Origin: Neonectria sp. B-13
Lineage: Eukaryota > Ascomycota > Sordariomycetes > Hypocreales > Nectriaceae
Reading direction: 5' to 3'
DNA: 64,000 nucleotides
NCBI GenBank assembly: GCA_002682825.1
Contig: NOKP01000016.1
Coordinates: forward strand, 849,593-913,592
Below the pieces are notes generated by a model. The model was not told where the DNA came from. It did no database searches and saw nothing but the letters and a program-made list of their open reading frames with translations. The position numbers were made by a program, and so were the translations under genes. Below are positions 1 to 11,737 of the stretch, one piece after another; positions within the stretch are counted from its first letter, which is position 1; every line of letters starts with the position of its first letter.

Positions 1-3000
1 ACAACCAAGCAGACAATGGCGATTCTCCAAGCCATAATGTGCGATAGAACAATTGCGACAAGAAAGTTGACCAAAATGGAGAAGATCGTTCCGATGATGG
101 AGCCACTGAAGCCGCCCACGGCTGCAGCATCCGTAGTAATTACAGACATCAGGGCTGATGGGGTCCGACCCTCCGACTGATGCCAGTCCAAATCCTGTTC
201 GTATAGGGAACGGAAGCAGAGGACGCGGATCTTATAGAGCAACTTCTCGGCTATAGTGCCGAACCCAGTCCAACTCGTCGTGTTGGCGATGAGCTCTGCG
301 CAAGCAACGAGAAACCACATTCCTCCAAAGAACTTGCCAGCCTTGATAATGTCCGCCGTAGGATTGCACGGGCTGACCTTGCTAATCGTGTGGCCAAAGA
401 TAAGACCCGCCGACGAGAAAGTCAGTCCAACGACTGTGGCAGCGAACAGAGAAACGATAATCATGAGTAGATACGGCCGAGCCATGCCAGAAACGCTCTT
501 GATTACCGTCCAAGGAGACTTGTTGGAGTCGAGGGCGGCGTCTTCCCCTGGCGTGACCTCTTCAACCTTGCCGTCCTTTTTGGCCTCAGGCTTTTTCTCA
601 ATATCATTTTCAGCAATCATGGCCTTCTCCTGGCCGATAGAATCCTTCGGGGTCAGAATGACGTCGTCTTTCACGGTGCTTGTCATTGAGCCGGCGTCTG
701 ACGTATCCATGGTTTGCAGACGCACCATGCCGGCGTAAGAGCCTCCAAGGGCCATGAGCTCTAGATGAGTGCCCTGCTCAACGATCTCCCCATGGTTCAT
801 GACGATGATGTTGTCGGCGTTTTTAATGGTTGATAGGCGATGGGCAATGGCGATAACGGTTCGGTTCTTGGCAATCAATTCAATAGCCATTTGGATGCGG
901 TGTTCACTGGCGGAGTCGAGGGATGCTGTCGCCTCATCCAGGATGAGAATCTTGGGGTCCCTGATCAATGCTCGGGCGAGGGCAATCCGCTGTCGCTGCC
1001 CACCACTCACAAGCTTTCCACCACTGCCAACTTTGGTTGCAAGTCCATACTCAAGCTTGTTGACAAAGTCAGATGCATCGGCGAGAACAATAGCTTCATC
1101 GACACGCTTGACTAAGTCTACCATATCCTGGCCGAAGCTTTGAGCAACATCGTTGATGTCCTGGCCATTTCGGACCTGTGCTGCAAGTTGGGCAAGGCCG
1201 GATCCAAGAATGGTAGCTTGGAATCGGTGATGATCTAGCTGAGGCGAGTTGAGGATGCCAAGGGCAACGTTCTCCACGATTGAACGATCTAGCAGGGACG
1301 GTTCTTGCTGCACAAGACTCATGTGACTTCTCAAACTCTTGACATGGAGATCCTTCAGGTTGTGACCATCGAGCTTCACTGTTCCTTCAGTAGGGTCGTA
1401 AAGTCGAGTGGTCAGGCCAGCAACCGTAGACTTTCCACTGCCAGAAAAGCCGACAAGGGCAGTGTGCTTGCCAGCTGGACATTCAAAGGAAACGTTCTTC
1501 AGCACGCGGTGATTGGGTCGCGAGACGTAAGCAAATGAAACGTCCTTAAACACAACCGACCCCTGCACATTCGAAGGTCTTTCTCCCTTGTCTGAGCCAG
1601 TATCAATGAGACCAGGGCAGTCCATGTCTTGACGCAGTTTCTGGAAAGACCCAGCTGCTGCACCGATGAGAGGAAGCAGAGGCGCGATGCCGCCAAGAAT
1701 GACACAGGCTATAAAATGTGTTAGCAGGTATAAGCCACAGGAGAACATGCTGCTTACCATCGACGAGTAGGAGAATGACAGTGTAGATATCACCGACGGT
1801 AGCGCCGTTGCCGTCGTTGTCTATAGCAGTGGCAATTTGTTTGCTGCCTTGCCAAAATGCAAGCGCATTAGCCGAGTAAGCAATGAAGTACAGCATGCCA
1901 GCCTGGACCGCGGCGACAAAGGCTTTATTGATGCCTTCCTTCTTAGCTGAGTTCATCCTGGAAGCAAAGATGGCCTCAAGGCGAGGGCCAGCACCAAAAG
2001 CTTGAACGACGGGGATGTTGGACAGCGTTTCCGAGGCAATAGAAGAAGCTGAGGCAATCTTGTCGGACATGTTGCTCGTGAACTTCGCGGTGAAGTAGCT
2101 CCCAACGCCAGCAAGGATCAAGAATGCTGGGACAAGGGAGACGAGCATGGCAGCAAGCTTGGTGTTTTTGATAAAGGCCACGACGTAGGCCGTGACGAAG
2201 AAGGAGGTACACGCCATGCAGATGCCCACCTTTTCCGATGTACCTGTCTGAATTGCTTGGATGTCGGCATTGAGATGGGATGTGATCTCACCGGCCTGGC
2301 GCTTGTCGAAGAAGGCGGCATCTTGGAGGAGAACCTTCATAAAATAGCGATCGCGGAGACGGGTCTCGAGGCGGCGACTAAAGATGGACCAACTTTGGAT
2401 GTATACGTAAATGAGGACGAAACTGGCGATGGCCATGTAAGTGAGCAGCAAGACTTTCTCGTTGACACTATTTTGGATATCCTCGGGAGTTCGCGACGAC
2501 ACTTGCTCGCCATCCATGCAGGACGCCTCGTTGAGATCGTTGACAAGTTGACCAAAAATAATACCCATAAGCGGGAAGGGCGAACCGGCGGCGATGGCGG
2601 TGATGGTACCGCCGATGAGGAGCAAGTAGTCTAAGGGCTTGGGATTGGCGTAGACGAGGAGCTGGAAGTAGGTGAAGAAAGAGCCCTATGTGAGAGGTTC
2701 ATGTGTTAACAACTGGGGACACTGCGTGTTGATGGGTGGTAGGGGCTCTTCTGTTTCCTCCACTTTTCACTTGTTACTTTCTCTTCTTCCACTAACCTTG
2801 GGCTTCTTCTCGGCCTGCACCTGAGAGTTTGACGACGACGAAGATGACGATGATGAGGACTGCCGTACCAATTGCGGTGCGACATCCTCTGAAGCTTCAG
2901 CATCAGGGGTGATAATGTTGTTGACGATATCCGTGGGAGTGCTGATAGGCGCCTCTTGGACAGTCTCGGTCTTCGGTACGCCGTTAGAGGCGTCTACAGC

Positions 3001-3084
3001 TGCATCACCGGAGCTGTGGTTGGAAACATCCTTTGCAGCACCGTGATCAGCAACCACCTGCTGCTTCTCGTCGTTTACAACCAT
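1..3084 (-). CDS. ABCB-type full ABC transporter, 3' part cut off by window start
   Basis: Exons: 3084..2797, 2685..1758, 1708..1 (continuing beyond the window); about 975 residues visible. The ATG at 3084 opens a hydrophilic N-terminus with a 10-Ser run. The first transmembrane domain follows (about residues 100-440), then a nucleotide-binding domain with Walker A GFSGSGKST (about 1425-1450), signature VSGGQ, Walker B ILILDEATA and the H-loop AIAHRL. A charged linker leads into the second transmembrane domain, which is cut; the second NBD lies outside the window. The layout TMD-NBD-TMD-NBD is that of multidrug/pheromone-type exporters (ABCB). Such a transporter (sitT) sits beside the siderophore genes sidD/sidF in Aspergillus fumigatus. 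Its position at the edge of sidF/sidI here suggests siderophore export or uptake of its products, which is inference. The signature has Val instead of Leu at its first position. Confidence 0.9.
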
Positions 3085-3994
3085 TTTCGCACGGCTTGTT
3101 GACAAGTGTGAGAAGCAGGTCCGGTTCGCAACATGCAACACAGGAGCTCAGGAGAAGAAGAGCAAAGCCACAAGAACAGGAAGAACGGCCGAGAGACGCC
3201 ATGATGAAGAAAAATATCACAACGGCGCAGCGCAGATCGGTCCTTGATTATGTCTTAGCGTCAGCAAATACTACTGCGTACAGGAACCATGATGACTCCT
3301 CCTGGGCGAGAAGATTGGACGGAGACGGAGACGGAGGATCAGGCTCGGCCAAACAAGCATCGTGGCTCGCGACGAGGTGTTGGAACTGTGGACTAGGAAT
3401 GGGCAATGGCAGGGCTGGAGCGGAGCCCATGCGACCTTATTCCTGAGATCGGATATCTATCAATCAAACCGCGTCTTCGGTTTGGGGACCATCCTGATGT
3501 GGCATGGCGGGGGCCTTGCCAAGATCGGCAGCCTTGTAGGGACGGAGGACGGTGAGAAGTTGCGAGGTCCGTCGCCGTCGTGGTGGCGGTGGTGGTGGAC
3601 TTGGTAAAGTTAGTGAGTGATCTTGGCGGTAATCCTGGGTGGTCCGTGGCAGCGGTTTGCAGTTGAAGCTTGTTGGCGTGGAGTGTGGCATGTGGCTTGT
3701 GGTCGTGATGAGGTCTCGCAAAGTACCTGCAATGTTCTGATCCATGCACGTGTCAAACCACCTGGCTACGGCAACACCCCCCCCAAACCAGGGCTCAGAT
3801 GAGCTGGGCCATGGATCCTTCCTTGGTGCCTTTTTTCTCTGCCTAGCGAGGTTATGATTATGAATTTGTGAGGGAAATCTTCCTCTGGCCCTCATCCCTG
3901 CGTAGAACCTTGGAATGGAACCGTCCATCCGCCCCTCGGGCCTGGGCTGGACAGGGATTGGCCCGTCGGAGGGCGTTCAGACCAGGATGTTCGG

Positions 3995-4003
3995 ATCAGA
4001 TAA
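3995..4003 (+). promoter_or_regulatory. Extended GATA (SREA-type) site ATCAGATAA
   Basis: Exact match to ATCWGATAA, the published binding consensus of fungal iron-regulatory GATA factors (SreA/Sre1). It lies 0.9 kb upstream of the ABC transporter start and 1.1 kb upstream of the oxidoreductase. Confidence 0.6.
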
Positions 4004-4674
4004 TTATGTGTCGGCCCAAATCAATCAGCCAACGGGTCGTGCCAAGCGCCATCTTCATCCTTTGCCGGTCACGACACCGCCGGTCACGACGGGGGGACAT
4101 AGGATGGTGGAGTCTCTCAGTAGGTTTCACGGACAGCATTATTCATACCTGCGTACAGGCTCAAGGAGGCTGCTTCCAAGCCGACATAGGATCAATCCTG
4201 AACGACAACAGCACTGTCGAGACATGCTACTGCTGACAGGCACAGGGGCAGACGAAGGAACATAGAACTGACTCTCCCGTTTGCTGCATGGAAAATGGCT
4301 CATTCAATGAAGGTCACTACGGATAAGTACTCACTAGTTTGTGCGACTTTCTTTTTCCCTTTCTGTTCCTCTGGTGACCCCATCTGCACGTCGCGGCCAC
4401 AGTAGCTTCGGCTTGTGAATGGGGTGGCCTCTCTTGCAATGCATTGCATCTTTTAGACTGGTCCCCAGCGGCATCTCAGAAACGTCACGAAGTCTGTTGC
4501 ACGCTTGTCCCTGGTCACGCCAGGCGGAAGACGCAATTCCGGGTGGGGATGTGTCTCTCCATCGTCATCTTATTACAGCGGTTGTCCGTGCTTCGTGTCC
4601 GCCTGTCGGTGTGGGTGGAGCCCCCCTGGAACTGATTGATAGTCTGATTGATTGTCGGCGGGCGGGCGAGACGG

Positions 4675-4683
4675 ATCTGATAA
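4675..4683 (+). promoter_or_regulatory. Extended GATA (SREA-type) site ATCTGATAA
   Basis: Exact ATCWGATAA match about 450 bp upstream of the oxidoreductase ATG at 5131. It is the second such site in this divergent promoter. Confidence 0.6.
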
Positions 4684-5130
4684 CTTTTACTCCACATCTT
4701 CCTCCCCGTCATCGCCGTGGCGCCGGGGCACAGCACAATGGAGTCTGCTCCACGGAGGCCCTCGCGTTCCCACCACGGGCGCGAGACTGGCTCTCCCGTT
4801 TGGTCGCTTTTGTTCCAGACTCCGAAGCTGGCTTTTCAAGACCCTTCCCTGGTGGTTTTTTGAGGCAATCCCCCTTGATCCGATTCCCGGGCCGCCATCT
4901 CGGTCCACCGAGCCAGCCCTTCGCTGCGTCTGCATCTGCGTCACTTCGGGGGTGTCAGTCATTTCCGGTCCTATATATTCCCGCGGCAGCGACTTTCGGC
5001 ACTTAATATGCTTGCCTGCTTCCTTTCAACTCAAAAGTAAACACCAACCCCGTCCCGGACCCCAATCCCAATGCAAACCTCGTCCCATCCTTCTCGCTCC
5101 CACCAAAGAACGGCCTAGCTTCACCAGCTC

Positions 5131-6799
5131 ATGTTTATCCGTCGAGCTGTTCCCAGACTCTCGGAACTGCTCAGATCCCCCCACGCCTTTGCGTCCCCTC
5201 ACACCACACGCGCCTTCAGCTGTCGTGCCTGGATCTCCGCGTCGACTCCCCTTCCCCGGCCTGCATCGTCATATCGTTCCATCTCCCAACTATCCTCCAA
5301 CGCCACCAAGATGGGCTCACTCCCTGAAGCATCCCACGCCGTCCGCCTCTTGGTTGCCGGCGGCAGCTACGCCGGCCTGGCCTCCGCTGTTAATCTGTTC
5401 GATCTCAGCCGGGGTCTTGCGCCCCGCCAGAGCGACGACCCCTTCACCCCCCACCCGGATCTGCCCACCTTTGACGTTGAGATCACCATCGTCGACGAGC
5501 GGGACGGTTACTGTAAGTCTTCCCCCGCTTCCACCTCCGGCATTGACTCCCAATGCCGCTGTCCACAAACGATCACCGCGCTTACCATACAACCACAGAC
5601 CACTTGATCGGCTCTCCTTTGGCGCTGGCCGACTCCGACTACGCCAAGAAGAACTGGGTCAAGTTCTCAGACATCAAGGCCTTGCAGTTCCCCAGCTTCA
5701 AGGTTATCCATGGCTCGGTCAGCAGCGTTGACCCTGCGTCCAAGACCGCCACCATCTCGGACCACCTTACCAAGGAGCTGAGCACCCAGCAATACGACTA
5801 CTTTGTTGCCGCTTCTGGCCTACGTCGTGTGTGGCCTGTGGTGCCCCAGGCGCGGACCCGCAAGGCCTACCTCCTTGAGGCCGAGCAGCAGATCTACAAT
5901 GTCAACAACGCTAAGCACGGCGTCGTCATTGTCGGTGGTGGTGCCGTCGGCATTGAGATGGCCGCTGAGCTCAAAATGGTCAAGCCTCATGTCAAGGTGA
6001 CCTTGGTCCACTCCCGAGACAAGCTTCTTTCTTCTGAAGGCCTGCCCGATGAGACCAAAGATCGCGCTCTCGAGCTGCTCAAAATTGGTGGCGTCGAGGT
6101 CCTCATGAGCCACCGCGTGGCCACTACCAAGAAGCTGAAGACCACTGATGGCAGCACCAAGCACGAGATTGAGTTCACAAACGGCCACAAGATGTTCGCC
6201 AGCGAGGTCGTCATGGCCATCTCCAAGAGCACTCGCACCAGCAACTACCTACCGGACTCCGCTGTTGACGAGGAGGGTTACGTCAAGATCAAGCCCAAGT
6301 AAGTCCACTTGAGTTCAACCCCACCCGCACGAGCATCATCTAATCTTCCCCTTAGCCTGAACTTCGAGGATGGCACTCCCAACGCCAAGTTCCACTACAG
6401 TGCCGGCGACGTGGTCAAGTGGTCCGGCATCAAGCGTTGCGGCGCTGCCATGCACCAAGGTCAATACGTGGCCGAGAACATTTACGAGTCCATCATCAGC
6501 CACCGCACAGGGAAAACTCCCAACTTCAAGGAGATTCGACCTGTGCCTCCCATGATCGGCCTGGCTGTGGGCAAGCAAGCCGTTGCGTACAGCCCCGACC
6601 AGGGTACCATCTATGGCGAGGACGTAGCTCAAGCCTACTTCCGCGGGGATCTTGGCTGGACCAGTAAGTGTTCAACCCTCTCCCATGATTTTTGTTTTTC
6701 TTTGGGTGGATGCTAATTCTTCGTCCAGTTTGCTGGGACTACATGCAGCTCGGTGGCCCTAAGGTTGAGGCCAAGGCTGAGGCCAAATCTGAATTGTGA
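5131..6799 (+). CDS. AIF/AMID-like FAD-NAD(P)H oxidoreductase
   Basis: Exons: 5131..5512, 5599..6298, 6356..6663, 6729..6799 (486 aa); all junctions are GT-AG and keep frame. The N-terminal FAD-binding segment carries the Rossmann glycine motif GGSYAGL (about residues 76-82). A second glycine motif, VVIVGGGAVGIE (about 265-276), should bind NAD(P)H. The rest matches the pyridine-nucleotide-disulfide oxidoreductase fold of apoptosis-inducing-factor/AMID-like proteins, which act as NADH:quinone-type oxidoreductases. The first 60 residues are Arg/Ser/Ala-rich and lack acidic residues until Glu12, like a mitochondrial presequence. A second in-frame ATG at 5311 (MGSLPEA) would give a form without it. 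It lies inside the siderophore cluster, but no role in siderophore synthesis is known to me; reductive iron release or quinone reduction are only possibilities. Confidence 0.85.
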
Positions 6800-7535
6800 G
6801 AAGCGGAAGGTTCTAGGGAATGGCGTTCAGGATTCGGGAATTAAATCGGTACTTGTTCCGTCAACGACGTCATAAACGAAGTTACATAGACTTGATTGTT
6901 TCGTCCGGTTATAGAGACTCATGCTACGAATTGAACAACTTTTAATTGAAATGTCAAAACCCAGTATCTCTACCATAGTAAGAGTTGAAGTGTCGGTCAG
7001 ACGAAGTCCTTGCTATCGAGGTGAATTCCAATTATTCCGAAAACTCGCAAGCTGTAGCAGAGTGCAGACGAAGCCTCCAGTGCCTACCCTGAATCATGTC
7101 CGGATTGCGAACTTGATAAAATTTGACAATAACTTGTGTAGACCCACGAAGCCCATTTAGCATAGGAATCTACTGTGCCCGATTTCCGTAATAATTTATG
7201 AGCGGAGCTGTTGGGTCCTAAATTTGCTTTTCATCTGATAAAGATTTGGCGATCCTCTGGGCTAGCAGGGAACTAAGATGGGGCGATCACAAAATCCCGT
7301 GCCGTTTTAAGCAACAACTCCAACGTAACTCTAACTCCATCACATTGGATAATTTTACAATGATTTTGAGAATGGAAGATGTGATTATTAGGATGAAAAT
7401 AGTATTAATTTCAATAAAGATAGTATAAGTTATTTACAAGAGTTGTAGTTTCAATCTAGAGTCTCATCTATTTGTCTAGCTCGCGGGCAATATTATAGTA
7501 GACTCTAGTTGTATTACTTGGGATTAATGCTGCGC
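6800..7535. other. AT-rich spacer between convergent genes
   Basis: This is the 3' spacer between the oxidoreductase and the MFS transporter. From about 6840 it is clearly richer in A/T than its surroundings and has many short dispersed stops. No gene is seen. It contains an ATCTGATAA site at 7233-7241. Confidence 0.6.
7233..7241 (+). promoter_or_regulatory. Extended GATA-like site ATCTGATAA in a 3' spacer
   Basis: Exact ATCWGATAA match, but downstream of both flanking genes rather than in a promoter. It may be a chance copy within an AT-rich stretch. Confidence 0.3.
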
Positions 7536-9514
7536 TTAGACGACACGACCCTTGACCTGCTTGCGCTCCTTCACGTTGATGTCACGCCAGAAGGCTACAG
7601 CGAAGAAAGAAATGGCCAATACCGCAGTACCGGCGATCAACATCATCCGCTGGGCATCGGCATATGCCTGCTGGATGGCATGGCGAGCCGCGGAGCCAAC
7701 GGGGTACGAAAGCTGAACCGTCAGGTCCTCGTAAATGAGCGTCAGGTTGCCCTGCTCCTCCTCTGGAAGGTACTTTGCAAGAGCCTTGGGGAACATGCCC
7801 TGCCAGATGGCAGCAGCAATAGAGGAGCCGATACCGCCGCCGATGTTGGCGAACATGCCTTCGACGGCAATGACGACGGCCACGTACTGATGAGAGACAG
7901 CTGCCATGGCCGCAGTCTGCTCGCAGATGACAATGGTGCCGCCGGCGAAGGCAATGAAGATCTGGCACATGACGATGTAACCAATGTTGACATCGGGCTG
8001 ACGGAACTTGAGCATGAGGCCAACACCGAGGATGGTGAAGGGCACGCCGAAGCCCAGGCAGATCCACTTGAAGTTTCCGGTCTTACGAATGAACAATCCA
8101 ACGACGATAGACCACAGGCAAGAGCCGATAGTGTATATGTTAGCCACGTAACTGGCCTCCGTGACGCTGAGGTCATTGACAACCTGCAAGAAGCTGCCAA
8201 AGTAGCCATCCCAGCAATAGAAGCTGACGAAAACCGAACCTGCAAGGACACAGGCACCCATGAAAGTGCGGTCGAGGAAGAGATGGTAAGGGAGAAACTT
8301 GACGGGAGCAAAGAACTTCTCCCAAATGGCAAAGCTAACGATGAGGAGGAAGCCGAAGACGAGGAAGCAGATGATGATAGGTGCGCGCCACTGTTCCTTC
8401 TGATAGGAGTAAATGTTGAAGGGCAACAAGAATAACGAGATTCCAGCGCTAATGAGGAACAGGCCGATTACGTCGAACTCGCGGGCGTAGTACAGAATCG
8501 ACTGGATCATGGTGCGGTTGGTCTCGCGCTTGGGAATGAGGCCCATGTTCTTGGCCTTGTAGTAGTAGTACATGAACAGACCGAACAGCGGCATCGTGAC
8601 GACGGGCATCACGATGCAGAAGACACCGAAGCCCCATCGGAACCCGGGGCCGTTGAGGAAGGACTCGGCGATGCGGCCGCCTAGCCAGGTGGTGATGATG
8701 TAGGGCGACGAGGCGAAGGCGAACATCAGGCCTCGGTTCTTGAGGTGGGAAGTATCGGCGATGAAGATGCTGAGCGAGTAGTCGAGGCCATTGTATCTGC
8801 GATTGAATTCCATTAGCCTTCTAGAACACGAAATAGTTGCTCCTGCGCCACCCCGTTCAACTTGGCTGAGGCTTATGCACCACACCCGTCTTGGCGACGC
8901 GCAGCGCCACCAATCCGGGGAAACGCCCAGTTCCATAGGGCTATCCGCGCATGTATGGAGGTGGCGTCAGATTGCCGAGAAAGTATGATATGGAAAACTT
9001 ACCCAATCCAGTAGAAGACCTGCGCCGCAGCGTACGTCTCGACGGTGTTGCAGGCGGCCATCATGACGAGGCCGAGAGTCAGCAGGCAGACGGAGAGGGC
9101 GTAGCCCTGAGGCCGGCCGAAGACGTCGAGGATCTTGGCGAGCGTGAGCTTGAACACGCCGCCGATGATGGAGCTGAAGATGCTGACGGTGGGCGTCAGG
9201 GAGTGTGCCTGGAAGGAGCTGGTCACATAGGGCGATAGCGAGCTGGTCGTGCCCGACTGCATCGTCTCGATGAAGTAGATGAACCAGATCATGACGTAGG
9301 CGGTGACAAGCGCAGTCTTCGTCCATACCGTCGTGATGGCCTCGATGTCCCGCACACCGGTCTGGGCGTCCTCGTGGATGGGTTCCTCGCTGTCAGAACC
9401 GGCATGGGCCTGGTCAATGGCACCGCCGGCCTCCTTTTGCGCACCGGACTCATCGAATGCATCAGGAGGCGTTGTAGGCGCCACTCGAGGCGCCGCTTCT
9501 GTTGCTACTGCCAT
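7536..9514 (-). CDS. Siderophore-iron transporter, major facilitator superfamily
   Basis: Exons: 9514..9003 and 8796..7536 (590 aa), with a 206-nt intron. The first ATG is at 9514; the upstream codons in frame are not ATG. About 75 hydrophilic residues are followed by many hydrophobic helices, probably 14, as in the ARN/SIT (MirB-like) group of H+-driven siderophore importers. Family-typical stretches include TMQSGTTSSLSPYVTSSF in the first helices, FYWIGYNGLDYSL across the splice junction, FIADTSHLKNRG, and the late GGTIVICEQTAAMAA and ANIGGGIGSSIAAAIW segments. The protein sits in the plasma or vesicle membrane and should import ferri-siderophores. The exact substrate (fusarinine, TAFC or coprogen) cannot be read from sequence. 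It is divergent from sidF, sharing a promoter with two SREA-type sites. Confidence 0.92.
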
Positions 9515-10276
9515 AGTTGCAGAGTTGATAAGAGGCAACTCGAGTCAACGAAAAAGAATGAAAGAAGACGCTTTGTTAATGAGGGGAGAGAGAAAAGAAC
9601 GCCGATCGTGGGCGCGACGAGTCTCTTATCAACTTACGTGACACTGGGCAATACAACGTAACATGGGATCAAGCAAACAGGGGATCCACGACCAACATTG
9701 GGAACCACCGAAATGTCAACTGTAGAGCCCATGGCCTCGTGTGCCGATTTCCGTAGTGGCCCGTTGCGAGTCTGTGTGGGTGGGTGCAAAAAAGCGGGAA
9801 GGGGACCAGATAGATCGGCAATCAACCAAGCAGCTGGTGACTGCCTTAGGAGGTTTAGGATGGAGTCGTCAGATCCGGGAATAAAGAACGAACCGTTTTG
9901 ACTCAAAGACATGGCACGGCCGCTATGATTTGATCGAGACATGGGAAAGGCATCCACAAGTCGGTTGATGCTTGCCCGAATTCAGCCTGTAGAAAACTTG
10001 CCGGGTATATAGTCCATGTCTCTAAGGATCCTCTGGCTTCATGAGCCTGGCCGTGAAAAATCATCTTCCTTATGGGGCCGCGAGGCAAGGCGAAATGGGA
10101 AATCGGGTCCGAAAATGTGCATTCATAGTCGTGGTGCGAGTCGTGAGATCCGCGGATCGCGTGAGACATGATGCAGGGCTCCCACCACATGGAGCACGTG
10201 TTCTCCGTCTCATCCCTGTGCCTGAGCCTTACAAAACGTGGGACAAATAATCTCCATCCCGCCCCGGAGGTAATTG

Positions 10277-10285
10277 ATCAGATAA
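10277..10285 (+). promoter_or_regulatory. Extended GATA (SREA-type) site ATCAGATAA
   Basis: Exact ATCWGATAA match inside the longer, partly symmetrical string TGATCAGATAATCA. It is about 760 bp upstream of the MFS start and 1.45 kb upstream of sidF. Confidence 0.65.
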
Positions 10286-10751
10286 TCAGTTCGCTCTGGT
10301 TGGCTCACTGTACGAGCTCACAGCATTGGGCCTCTCACAAGACATGCGCAGGGCTGACCTGGGCTTTGGGGGCAACGGCCAACCCAACGGGACTGGGATA
10401 GTAGCGCCGAAGCGTCACTCAGTGAGTGTCCACTGCCGATGGATCTCGTTAGTTGAGGTTGTCGACGACGCATGGGCCTTTCTCCACGTAGTTCCCCTCT
10501 TAGGGTGAGTGTGAGCGTGGTGATCCTTGACGAACGACGGGGTCACGATCGGTGGATTGGATGATGGATGAAAACCCTGGCCAAGAGGTTGTGTAAAGCA
10601 ACGCGCCAGACCATTTGCCATTTTGGGGACGAGGACGTGGGGCCGGCACATGTCCCGAACCGGGACTAGCGTAGAGCGGCGTCAATCTCGGTCCAACCAT
10701 AATGGGTCGATCTCCAGCCAATGAATGGGTAGATTGATTAAAGTGAGGGTT

Positions 10752-10760
10752 TTATCTGAT
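10752..10760 (-). promoter_or_regulatory. Extended GATA (SREA-type) site ATCAGATAA, minus strand
   Basis: The plus strand reads TTATCTGAT, the reverse complement of ATCAGATAA. It is about 980 bp upstream of sidF and 1.24 kb upstream of the MFS gene. Confidence 0.65.
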
Positions 10761-11737
10761 CAGCGGGCATCTTGAATAGGCGGTCAGGCGCGGCAGAACA
10801 TAATGTCAAGACCCTGTTTCGACTCCTTCAAGTCACTCTCTGAGACAGCACTGTGGACGCGTCTGACTGCTAACTGTGGTGGAGATGCTCCGAGAACCGG
10901 ACATAGGCCTCCTGGCGGATGTTCTGAAGGAAGAAGGGGTGTGCAACTGGGGACGGAATGACCGGGGACGCCTCGTCCGTTAAGGTTATCAGATCCGCTT
11001 TGCACGCCGGCGCGAGAAGCGACTCAGCGCCGCGCGGTACCGAGTTGTATATGTCACCCAGGCCTGCCATGAAACCTCTTTCATAAGAGCTCAAGGGGTG
11101 GCTTGAGTGGCTTCCTGTGGACCTCCGTTGTGCCGACCACGCGGACCTCCCCACCCCACGAAGCTTCCATCTGGTCGTGAATGGTTACACTCCCGTACCG
11201 AGGTGGTCAAGCCTGCAGCACCGGCGGTGTCGCCTCCTGCTCAGTCTCTTGTACTTCTTCCGTACCTCTGTCCCGGTGGGTAGGGGTGGAGGGGGGAGTG
11301 TGGGGGTAGGCCACTGCAAAGGGCGTGTAAGCATGAGACTAGCCATTGTCCACTCACGGAGCCAACGCACCAAGCCTGCAACAAGTTTCTGTCTGGGAAG
11401 CCGGCGCATCATGATTGATAATTTCATGCGCACTGCCGAAGCAGCGGAAGGTGCAAAATACTCGCCACGGGTCTTGCTGCAAGCCGAAGCCAAAGCCAAG
11501 CGTCCGGCTAGCTGGGAAAGTTGGGGCGCCGGCACATGAGAGACTGAAGCTGAAGTCGAGTTCCCTGGTGGGGGTGGACTGCGGAATATTTCGATGTGAT
11601 GCCGACGGCTGGATGCGGCCGACTGTACTTCTTGCGAATAGCCTCGTGAACTGGACTGATGTTTTCCTGCTTCTATCTTCCCCCCAATTCATCTTCTCGA
11701 GTCTGTCTGCGTTAGCCATATATCCAATTCCACAGCA

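Larger units (their letters stand above)
3085..5130. other. Divergent promoter region between ABC transporter and FAD oxidoreductase
   Basis: I see no convincing gene in these 2 kb; the open frames overlap in several frames and lack domain sense. Two extended GATA sites (3995-4003 and 4675-4683) lie here and can serve either divergent gene. Confidence 0.6.
9515..11737. other. Divergent promoter region between MFS transporter and sidF
   Basis: No believable gene is seen in these 2.2 kb. Two extended GATA sites (10277-10285, 10752-10760) lie near its middle. Confidence 0.6.

Noticed and set aside
9515..9538. Upstream start for the MFS transporter at 9538
   Set aside because: The codon is TTG; the first ATG in frame is at 9514.
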